DNA from: JBFLVQ01 sp040758525
GTDB lineage: Bacteria; Acidobacteriota; Blastocatellia; Chloracidobacteriales; JADJPF01
Length of the DNA stretch: 11,031 nt
Assembly: GCA_040758525.1 (NCBI GenBank)
Contig: JBFLVQ010000290.1
Span: forward strand, 1 to 11,031
Direction of reading: 5' to 3'
The position numbers and the translations under genes are program-made. Under the pieces are notes generated by a model, which saw only the letters and a list, made by a program, of their open reading frames with translations, was not told where the DNA came from and searched no databases. Of this stretch, positions 5,576-11,031 are shown piece after piece (within the stretch, counting starts at the first letter, position 1; each line of letters opens with the position of its first letter).

Positions 5576-7720
5576 TTATTTTTCAGGTATTGAAAAATTG
5601 AGATCTGGGGAAACTATTAGATTACCCGCTTTATCCTGGGATCTGATCCTATAATGATAAGTTGTAGTTGTTGCAAGTCCTTTCAGTTTGACCCTATGGC
5701 TGGTTGACAGCTTCTTTTTGCCACGTCCGGTCTTACCATAAGTGGTTGTTTTGCCATATTCGATCTGTGATGTTGTGGCTGTGCTAGTAGTCCAAGTAAT
5801 CGTTGCTTGAGTATCCACAACCTCGGTTTTTATCACTGGATCTATTATTCCATAAGTAAGCAGAGTAGTGAAAATGTAACTGCCCCAAATAGTATAATTG
5901 CCATTCTTCTTACTGGTTTTAATGCGATAGTAATAAAAACTATCCATTGGCAATCCTAACAAGGTAACCCCTTTTACTCCCGGTGCTAATGTTATTGTGT
6001 TGCCATAGTAGGCTGTCGGACCATACTCTATTTGAATAGTATCTGGTAAATCAATCGACCAAGATATTGTCGCACCTGTTGAAGTAACGGACACAGGAAC
6101 GAATCTATCTGCGCCAGATATTGCTTTCTCTATCTTGTCAATATCTGCGCCAGGATCTATATTCGCTACCCCGGCGCTTTTATATGGACTGTTGGCGGAG
6201 AGTTGCAAATTTCCTCTAGCAAGATCGATAAAACCTACTTTCTCGAGTGACTCGGGGAAAAAATTGTTGGGAACCGATGTATATAGATCCGCTATTCTAT
6301 TACCGATAATTATGTTCTTCTCAAAAATACCATTGGGAAAAAATCTAGCGATGGTGCTGTTGCCAGGGCCTGCATCAGTGCCTATTATGCCATATTCGTT
6401 GTGAGGTGCAATGTTATTACGATATATGAAACCTTGTGTTGGTTCACCATCGGCTACTATGATCTCTGTTGCCTGAAATATCGTGTTGTTTTCTACAGTA
6501 ACGTTAATGGTGCCGGCTAGCAGTTGTAAGAATCGCCCTCTCCCCTTCCATTTATCTCCTCCCATATCTTGAAAAAGATTATTGATAATCTTGATACGCT
6601 GAGTTCGCTGACTAGGATAAATGTCATCGGTGCCAAGAATGTTTATGCCTGCAGCTACATGCCGTAAGATATTATTACTAAAGGTTACATCTTGCACCAC
6701 ACTCCAGGGTGATGCGCCATCCTGATTGCGAGGGGTAAAGAGAATGGCAAATCCATTCTGCCCATCTGGCCAATTATTTTCTAAAATATTACCGTCAATC
6801 AATACCCTTTGCGCATTTTTGAGTTCAAGGAGGTTCTTTATTGTCCAGTGTATTCCCGCATAACTAGGGTCATCGATCTTCCAAGAGAGCGGTTTGAAAC
6901 AATGATTACGCCGAAATTCTATGTCTGATGGTATGAGATTTTCAATGGCAGGATCAGCACCGCCAAACAGGACATTCTCTCCTGCCCCTTCTAAATAATT
7001 ATTGACAATCTTGAATGGCCCGGGACCATTCCAACCACATATTGCCTGAGTGTCAAATCCTTCTCCATGGCATTGTGATATATATGAATCGATAATTGCA
7101 GTTGTTGCGCTATTAAGAGCGATGCCACGAAAGATAGTGCCGCTACTATTACCATGTATGTAACAACGATCGATAATGAGATCGTGGGGGGCAAGATCAA
7201 GAGAATTCTGAACCTGGCTACCATCACCAAGCCAAACTATACCATAGTTGAGTTCTACATCTTCAGCAACAGCTATCTCAAGTCCGATTAGTCGATAATG
7301 ATGTGCTCTTGCCGCCGTACGAATCGCGGCGACACTATTGGTTGTGATTATCTTGGGCATCAAGTTAGCTTGTTGTGGAGTAATGCGTATTCCTGGTGTT
7401 GAGAGTTGTTCATCTGCGGTTGAAGTGCGTATATGTATATAGTCTGAACCACTCTTGAGAGGTAGAACAAAGTTACCGATATAAGTCGCGCCAGCTTTGA
7501 GAACAACCTGATCGCCTGCCTGGGCCTGATCTAGTGCTGCTTGTAGATCCCCGCCGTCATCAACAAAGATGGTCTGTCCAGTTGGTGAAGTGTAGGTGGT
7601 GGCAAGTAGAGTCGGAAGGTGAGGATCGCTTTCCGCACTGGCAGTGGGCTGTCCTGTTAAGGTTATTGAAAAACAGGATAAAGAGAATGCTAGATAGATT
7701 AATGCCATCAGGTATCTCAT
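5576..7720 (-). CDS. Secreted right-handed parallel beta-helix protein with two C-terminal Fn3-like domains
   Basis: An exported 714-residue protein. Residues 1-29 form a signal peptide (MRYLMALIYLAFSLSCF core, likely cleavage ASA-E after residue 29; C16 does not fit a lipobox). Residues about 50-500 form a pectin-lyase-like parallel beta-helix, with repeated short N/I/V-rich coils such as LIIDRCYIHGNSSG, IVNNYLEGAGENVLFGG, VLIDGNILENNWPDGQNG and VTVENNTIF. Such folds occur in polysaccharide lyases, epimerases and glycan-binding proteins, and I recall similar proteins as common in Acidobacteria. Two Fn3-like domains follow (about 539-619 and 627-712), each with an ATISW/ATITW strand, IEYG..T.YG and a YYYRI/YHYRI strand. 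Catalytic residues cannot be named, so binding or cleavage of the local polymer is inference. The start is ATG 7720 because GGAGA precedes it by 9 nt; the longer frame to TTG 7777 lacks a ribosome site and would bury the signal peptide. Confidence 0.85.
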   Translation of the reverse strand: MRYLMALIYLAFSLSCFSITLTGQPTASAESDPHLPTLLATTYTSPTGQTIFVDDGGDLQAALDQAQAGDQVVLKAGATYIGNFVLPLKSGSDYIHIRTSTADEQLSTPGIRITPQQANLMPKIITTNSVAAIRTAARAHHYRLIGLEIAVAEDVELNYGIVWLGDGSQVQNSLDLAPHDLIIDRCYIHGNSSGTIFRGIALNSATTAIIDSYISQCHGEGFDTQAICGWNGPGPFKIVNNYLEGAGENVLFGGADPAIENLIPSDIEFRRNHCFKPLSWKIDDPSYAGIHWTIKNLLELKNAQRVLIDGNILENNWPDGQNGFAILFTPRNQDGASPWSVVQDVTFSNNILRHVAAGINILGTDDIYPSQRTQRIKIINNLFQDMGGDKWKGRGRFLQLLAGTINVTVENNTIFQATEIIVADGEPTQGFIYRNNIAPHNEYGIIGTDAGPGNSTIARFFPNGIFEKNIIIGNRIADLYTSVPNNFFPESLEKVGFIDLARGNLQLSANSPYKSAGVANIDPGADIDKIEKAISGADRFVPVSVTSTGATISWSIDLPDTIQIEYGPTAYYGNTITLAPGVKGVTLLGLPMDSFYYYRIKTSKKNGNYTIWGSYIFTTLLTYGIIDPVIKTEVVDTQATITWTTSTATTSQIEYGKTTTYGKTGRGKKKLSTSHRVKLKGLATTTTYHYRIRSQDKAGNLIVSPDLNFSIPEK
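5578..5598. terminator. Weak AT-rich hairpin at the convergent gene end
   Basis: TTTTTCA (5579-5585) pairs with TGAAAAA (5591-5597) around a 5-nt loop, with one more A-T pair outside. It overlaps the last codons of the beta-helix gene and lies about 37 nt past the response-regulator stop. The stem is almost all A-T and lacks a following U-tract on the plus strand, so a terminator role is only possible. Confidence 0.25.
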
Positions 7721-7729
7721 AGTTGCTGG

Positions 7730-7734
7730 TCTCC
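7730..7734 (-). promoter_or_regulatory. Shine-Dalgarno that sets the beta-helix gene start
   Basis: On the minus strand GGAGA stands 9 nt before ATG 7720. Neither upstream in-frame candidate (ATG 7747, TTG 7777) has a comparable site, so this decides the start. Confidence 0.65.
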
Positions 7735-7756
7735 AACGGACGGGCATATATGTGTT

Positions 7757-7850
7757 GCGAGAAGGTAAATAATGCAATAGTGCTCATATATTGAACTCTG
7801 ATTTTTTGCGAGCTATCACCTTCTCGCCATTAACTAACAAAATTAGCGAG
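7757..7850 (-). promoter_or_regulatory. Leader with mutually exclusive hairpins upstream of the beta-helix gene
   Basis: Read on the minus strand, four segments follow one another: A, CTCGC (7850-7846); B, GCGAGAAGGT (7827-7818); C, GCTCGC (7813-7808), followed by six A; D, ACCTTCTCGC (7766-7757). B pairs perfectly with D over 10 bp, and its first five bases can instead pair with A or with C. All lie between the sigma-54-like element and the start codon. The pairing is seen in the sequence; a switch or attenuator role is inference. Confidence 0.35.
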
Positions 7851-7882
7851 TTCGCCTCAACACTGGGTTTGGTGGAGTGATA

Positions 7883-7898
7883 GTCAATTACTATGCCA
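7883..7898 (-). promoter_or_regulatory. Sigma-54-like promoter element upstream of the beta-helix gene
   Basis: On the minus strand the sequence reads TGGCATAGTAATTGAC, matching TGGCA-N6-TTG with the sigma-54 spacing, but with A where the -12 C should be. It agrees with the element before the kinase gene at 11 of the first 14 positions. Its TGG belongs to the last of three AATGG words spaced 7-8 bp apart (plus-strand CCATT at 7896, 7904 and 7911). Transcription would start near 7872, giving a leader of about 150 nt. Confidence 0.3.
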
Positions 7899-7950
7899 TT
7901 ATTCCATTGTCCATTTACTCTGGTAGAACCCTGTTATCTGCTGCCCTGCT

Positions 7951-7973
7951 ACTAATCGCTTAATACGATTAGT
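7951..7973. promoter_or_regulatory. Perfect 8-bp inverted repeat, operator-like
   Basis: ACTAATCG (7951-7958) and CGATTAGT (7966-7973) are exact inverted copies around a 7-nt centre. The size suits a dimeric DNA-binding protein. It lies in the middle of the divergent spacer between the beta-helix gene and the glycosyltransferase operon, directly next to a TGAGTAAAA word. There is no U-tract, so a terminator is unlikely. Confidence 0.4.
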
Positions 7974-8013
7974 GAGTAAAACTCCAAATAAATTTTCACA
8001 ATACTGAGTAAAA
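7973..8013 (+). repeat. Pair of TGAGTAAAA direct repeats, 32 bp apart
   Basis: Identical 9-bp words occur at 7973-7981 and 8005-8013. A 32-bp period is about three helical turns, so both copies face the same side of the DNA. Each contains GAGTAAA, also found at 3009-3015 (plus) and 7914-7920 (minus). They sit 110-150 bp before the first glycosyltransferase start and could be regulator sites. Confidence 0.4.
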
Positions 8014-8107
8014 TCACGCCGGGTTTATTGTAGTAGTTGTATCAAATAAGCGGAACATCAATTGCTGATGCGCAGTGTTGAAAAACAAGATCTCGATCGA
8101 AAATATT

Positions 8108-8113
8108 AAGGTG
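8108..8113 (+). promoter_or_regulatory. Shine-Dalgarno that sets the first glycosyltransferase start
   Basis: AAGGTG ends 9 nt before ATG 8123. The response-regulator gene uses the same AAGGTG, 5 nt before its own ATG. The upstream in-frame GTG 8075 has nothing similar in front, so ATG 8123 is preferred. Confidence 0.55.
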
Positions 8114-8122
8114 CATTTAGAA

Positions 8123-9307
8123 ATGTTAAGCGGAGAGGATATCATCTGTTTTGCTAATGATTGGGATGCAGATCCCCTCAGCAAAAAACATATTATGACA
8201 TTGTTAGCGAAGCACAATCGAATACTTTGGATCAATTCTATCGGCAATCGCAACCCTACCTTGAGTAATGGTGATCTACATCGCATTATCAAGAAAGTTT
8301 TTCAGTTTGTTGGTGGCTTACGACAAGTGCAGCAAAATATCTGGACCTTTACTCCAATACTATTGCCATTTCATGGCTCGTTGATCGCTCGTATTTTTAA
8401 TCTCTACTTCCTCACGGCAACAATTCGCCTGCTCTGTTTGCGTCTTGGTTTTCGTAATCCCATCACCTGGACTTTTGTGCCTACCTCAGCGGATGTGGTC
8501 GGCCATCTGGGCGAGAAGTTGATCCTGTATCATTGCGTTGATGAATACTCACAATTTTCCGATGCTTCACAACAAACCATTGCACAAATTGAAGAAAAGT
8601 TATTGCGCAAATCTGATTTAGTGATTGTTTCTGCCAACAAACTCTATCAGACTAAACGATCGATAAATCCAAAAACTTATTTGATACAGCATGGAGTTGA
8701 TGTTGAGCATTTCGCACAAGCCTGTGATACCTCGTTGGCGATAGCCGAAGATATTGCCTACTTGCCGCATCCGATCATCGGTTTTCATGGCTTGATCGCA
8801 AGTTGGATCGATCTAGAGTTAATTGAGCAGATTGCCCGAATACATCCGGATTGGTCTATAGTGTTATTGGGCAAGATACAGAGCCATGATGGCAATCGCC
8901 GGTTTGATCAAAGACTGAAGAATATTTATTGTCTAGGTCACCAGGATTACACTGCATTACCATCTTTTTGCAAAGCTTTTGATGTCGCGATAATTCCTTT
9001 TGTTGTCAATGAACTGACTCTCAATGCCAATCCGCTCAAGATGCGCGAGTACCTGGCGGCCGGATTACCGGTTGTTTCAACCAATATCCCAGAGGCTCAG
9101 GCGCTTGGCAAACTAGTATCGATTGCCACAGATCGCAGCGATTTCATTCATCAGATCGAAGTAATACTGACACAAGATCAAGTTGGTCCTAGATTGGCAC
9201 GTTCACGGCAGATGCATAGTGAGAGTTGGCAGACGCGCGTGGCAGAGATCTCAGCAATAGTTCAACAACATCTTGTATCGATCAATGACAACCTACTAAG
9301 TAGCTAA
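8123..9307 (+). CDS. Glycosyltransferase, GT-B fold (TuaH-like, GT4/GT1 type)
   Basis: A 394-residue enzyme expected to transfer a sugar from a nucleotide donor to a growing glycan on the cytoplasmic face of the membrane. The N-terminal half has a start typical of this group (ANDWDADPLSKKHIMTLLAKHNRILWIN, about 11-38) and a hydrophobic or amphipathic stretch at about 86-108 that may touch the membrane. Later come YHCVDEYSQF (136-145), HGVDVEHF (190-197), and the donor-site region AIIPFVVNELTLNANPLKMREYLAAGLPVVSTNIPEA (about 289-325). That region carries the 'NELT....PLK..EYLAAG.PVVST.IPE' pattern of TuaH-like transferases rather than a classical E-X7-E. Sugar and linkage cannot be read from sequence. 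The alternative start is GTG 8075, 16 codons longer, without a ribosome site. It is first in an operon; the next gene starts after 17 nt. Confidence 0.82.
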   Translation: MLSGEDIICFANDWDADPLSKKHIMTLLAKHNRILWINSIGNRNPTLSNGDLHRIIKKVFQFVGGLRQVQQNIWTFTPILLPFHGSLIARIFNLYFLTATIRLLCLRLGFRNPITWTFVPTSADVVGHLGEKLILYHCVDEYSQFSDASQQTIAQIEEKLLRKSDLVIVSANKLYQTKRSINPKTYLIQHGVDVEHFAQACDTSLAIAEDIAYLPHPIIGFHGLIASWIDLELIEQIARIHPDWSIVLLGKIQSHDGNRRFDQRLKNIYCLGHQDYTALPSFCKAFDVAIIPFVVNELTLNANPLKMREYLAAGLPVVSTNIPEAQALGKLVSIATDRSDFIHQIEVILTQDQVGPRLARSRQMHSESWQTRVAEISAIVQQHLVSINDNLLSS

Positions 9308-9324
9308 ACCAGATTGAGGAGATT

Positions 9325-10521
9325 ATGGATCGCAAATTGAAAATGGTAATCTTTACTTTAGGCTTTTTTACCGGGGGAACAGAAAGACAGATTATCGAAT
9401 TGGTCAAAGGTATTGATAGGAATCGCTTCGATTGCTCTATTGCCGTTGCTCGACCGGGCGGAGAACTAGAGTGCGAGCTAGCATCTTATGGGCTCAAAAT
9501 TGAAAGCTTTCCAATTACCAGCCTACGCGATCTCAATGGGGTGCGACAATTGTTGCGGTTACGGAAATTTCTTATTGAGAAGAAGATCGAGTTGCTACAT
9601 ACATTCAGCCTATTAGGCAATACCTTTGGTGTGTTAGCCGGTCTACTAGCGCGTATACCGATAATCATTACTTCTCGGCGGGATATGAACGGCACCGAAT
9701 ATCTTCCCCCTTATGGTCGATGCCAGAGTTACTTTTCTCATTGGGTCGATCACATCACCACCAACGCTGTTGCCATTAAGGGAATGCTCGTTGCGCGAGA
9801 GAAAGTTTCACCAGATAAGATCTCGGTAATTGAAAATGGTCTCGACTTGAGTCAGTTTAGTAATCTCAGGGATCGTTCTGAGATACGGCAGCAATTGGGG
9901 ATCAGTGAAGATGCTCCGGTAATAGGTATGGTAGCAGTATTCAAGCCAATCAAAGGTCATATCTATCTTTTTCAAGCAGTCAAACAACTGTTAGCGACTT
10001 TCCCGCAATTGCGTGTCTTGCTTATAGGCGGCTGTCCATTGGATGCCAATATTAATGCGGAACTACTATCTGCAGTGAAAGAGTTAGGTATTGAAAATAA
10101 TATCGTTTTCATAGGTGCATCACAACAAGTGCCACGCCTACTCACTAGTCTGAATATTAGCGCACTACCATCTTTGAGTGAAGGAATCTCAAATGCGATT
10201 TTGGAATCGATGGCAGCCGGTGTGCCAGTTGTCGCCACCAATGTTGGTGGTAATGTCGAAATTATCAAAGATGGAGAGACTGGTCTATTGGTGCCAGCAA
10301 GAGACTCAAATGCACTGGCTGCCGCGCTGCTACGCCTACTCAATGATCGAGAATATGGTGCACACTTGGCGGCCAATGCTAGCAAAATGGTAGCGCATCG
10401 CTTCAGCAACCGGCGAATGGTTAATAATTTCGAATCCCTCTATGTACGGCTGACTGAATCAAAATTGCAGCCTAGTAACGCGACTAGCTGGTTTGGCTCG
10501 CGTCGCCGTTTGGCACAATAG
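9325..10521 (+). CDS. Glycosyltransferase family 4 protein
   Basis: A 398-residue retaining GT-B glycosyltransferase. The N-terminus has the FFTGGTERQIIEL loop (14-26) typical of family 4, and the middle has ITSRRDMNG (115-123) and the ENGLDLSQF link (170-178). The C-terminal donor domain opens with VIGMVAVFKPIKGH (199-212) and contains the diagnostic E-X7-E site: LPSLSEGISNAILESMAAGVPVVATNVGG with E286 and E294, then EIIKDGETGLLVP. Length is normal and no key residue is missing. It lies 17 nt after the previous glycosyltransferase, with GAGGAG just before its ATG, so the two are co-transcribed and probably add successive sugars. Donor and acceptor are unknown. Confidence 0.92.
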   Translation: MDRKLKMVIFTLGFFTGGTERQIIELVKGIDRNRFDCSIAVARPGGELECELASYGLKIESFPITSLRDLNGVRQLLRLRKFLIEKKIELLHTFSLLGNTFGVLAGLLARIPIIITSRRDMNGTEYLPPYGRCQSYFSHWVDHITTNAVAIKGMLVAREKVSPDKISVIENGLDLSQFSNLRDRSEIRQQLGISEDAPVIGMVAVFKPIKGHIYLFQAVKQLLATFPQLRVLLIGGCPLDANINAELLSAVKELGIENNIVFIGASQQVPRLLTSLNISALPSLSEGISNAILESMAAGVPVVATNVGGNVEIIKDGETGLLVPARDSNALAAALLRLLNDREYGAHLAANASKMVAHRFSNRRMVNNFESLYVRLTESKLQPSNATSWFGSRRRLAQ

Positions 10522-10555
10522 ATAACAGTAGTTTGTGCCGTTGAGAAACAATACT

Positions 10556-11031
10556 ATGGTAACAGCAGTAAAATTATCACCCATATTTGAAATTTATGAA
10601 GTTACCGATCCGGCAACATTTATTGGCTTGAAAAAAGAATGGAATCTGCTAGTGAAGTCAACCTGTCGTATTCCTCTCTATTTTCACGAATATATACAAA
10701 GTCTGATCGATAGTTTTTTTTCTCAAGCAAAATTACGCATACTGATTGGTCGTAATAAGTCAGGTCGGTTAGTAGCGGCATTGCCATTAGTAGAGGCCAG
10801 AGGAATGATCTGGAAAATTCCTGTGAGGGAATTAACATCAATCGCTAATTCATATTCTGAGAGATTTGACTTAATTGCTGAAGATGAAGAGACTGCCGCT
10901 ATGTTATTTTGGGACTACCTAAAATCTGATCATAGCTGGCAGGTGCTTCGTATTATAGAGGTTCCACAAGGTGGCAAAGCTTGGTGGTTCAAAGAGGCGG
11001 CAACCGCAGCTAAGTTTCCTGTTGGTTACTG
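10556..11031 (+). CDS. CelD/BcsL-like GNAT acetyltransferase, N-terminal part (cut by window end)
   Basis: The first 158 codons are visible; the gene runs off the window. The residues match the N-terminal half of the CelD-type (Acetyltransf_6) proteins often found in EPS clusters: EWNLLVKST (28-36), a PLYFHEYIQSL helix, LRILIGRNKSGRLVAALPLVEAR (60-82), IPVRELTSIANSYSERFDLI (88-107), and WQVLRIIEVP (128-137). In this family the domain is thought to acylate sugars or sugar precursors, though biochemical proof is scarce. The catalytic C-terminal half is not visible. ATG 10556 is 34 nt past the preceding stop with a weak GAGA upstream; TTG 10541 is an in-frame alternative. It is the third gene of the plus-strand operon. 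Confidence 0.72.
   Translation, partial: MVTAVKLSPIFEIYEVTDPATFIGLKKEWNLLVKSTCRIPLYFHEYIQSLIDSFFSQAKLRILIGRNKSGRLVAALPLVEARGMIWKIPVRELTSIANSYSERFDLIAEDEETAAMLFWDYLKSDHSWQVLRIIEVPQGGKAWWFKEAATAAKFPVGY

Larger units (their letters stand above)
7721..8122. other. Divergent spacer between the beta-helix gene and the glycosyltransferase operon
   Basis: This 402-bp spacer shows no convincing gene. It carries the beta-helix leader hairpins, the minus-strand sigma-54-like element, the AGAGTAAATGG word (minus, 7921-7911), the 7951-7973 dyad, the two TGAGTAAAA repeats and the AAGGTG ribosome site of the first glycosyltransferase. A plus-strand promoter with both -35 and -10 boxes could not be identified. 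Confidence 0.6.

Noticed and set aside
211..7720. PEP-CTERM, LPXTG or other C-terminal sorting signals on the two secreted proteins
   Set aside because: Both proteins end in soluble beta-domain sequence, with no hydrophobic helix or basic tail.
7721..7777. Longer beta-helix protein starting at TTG 7777 or ATG 7747
   Set aside because: Neither has a ribosome site, and both put extra residues before an otherwise standard signal peptide; ATG 7720 has GGAGA 9 nt upstream.
8075..8122. Longer first glycosyltransferase starting at GTG 8075
   Set aside because: There is no ribosome site before it, whereas AAGGTG precedes ATG 8123, and the family-like sequence begins only after that codon.
2662..8122. 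tRNA, CRISPR or known riboswitch structures in the two long spacers
   Set aside because: No cloverleaf, spaced repeat array or conserved riboswitch core was recognisable on either strand.
9972..10409. Minus-strand open frame of 145 codons inside the GT4 gene
   Set aside because: It lies wholly opposite a clear E-X7-E glycosyltransferase, has low-complexity S/A/R-rich composition and no recognisable domain.
1..11031. Frequent GATC/CGATCG words across the window
   Set aside because: They are spread through coding regions without pattern and look like ordinary codon or composition bias.

Overview
The window is bacterial and looks like part of an extracellular polysaccharide (EPS) or cell-surface glycan locus. 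Base composition is moderate and slightly AT-rich by eye. Gene starts use Shine-Dalgarno-like sequences and ATG or GTG codons. The genes are: the last 47 codons of a probable oligosaccharide flippase, two large secreted proteins, a soluble histidine kinase with its response regulator, two glycosyltransferases in tandem, and the start of a CelD-type acetyltransferase. The mix of a 'FGTKI.RLTD' beta-propeller, PKD and DNRLRE modules, a parallel beta-helix protein and CelD-like proteins recalls environmental bacteria such as Acidobacteria and related lineages. That is an impression from remembered families; the phylum cannot be assigned from this window.

Layout: (1) 2-145, plus strand, flippase C-terminus. 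A long near-perfect hairpin (154-205) separates it from the convergent secreted beta-propeller/PKD/DNRLRE protein (211-2661, minus). (2) A 588-bp divergent spacer (2662-3249). (3) A two-component pair on the plus strand: GAF/HisKA_3 sensor kinase (3250-4839) and NarL/FixJ regulator (4849-5541), 9 nt apart. (4) A convergent secreted parallel beta-helix protein with two C-terminal Fn3-like domains (5576-7720, minus). (5) A 402-bp divergent spacer (7721-8122) rich in repeats and dyads. (6) A plus-strand operon: glycosyltransferase (8123-9307), GT4 glycosyltransferase (9325-10521) and a truncated CelD-like GNAT (10556 to the window end).

Working model (inference): the glycosyltransferases and acetyltransferase build and decorate a glycan, the flippase exports its repeat unit, and the two secreted proteins bind or process the polymer outside the cell. 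The kinase-regulator pair lies between the two secreted-protein genes and is the obvious candidate to control them. Non-coding sequence gives some support. Near-identical sigma-54-like elements precede the kinase and the beta-helix gene, a GAGTAAA word occurs four times in the two divergent spacers, and the beta-helix leader can form mutually exclusive hairpins. All protein functions are inferred from motifs, with no database search. Three gene starts (kinase, beta-helix protein, first glycosyltransferase) are placed downstream of the longest open frame because only the internal starts have a Shine-Dalgarno sequence.
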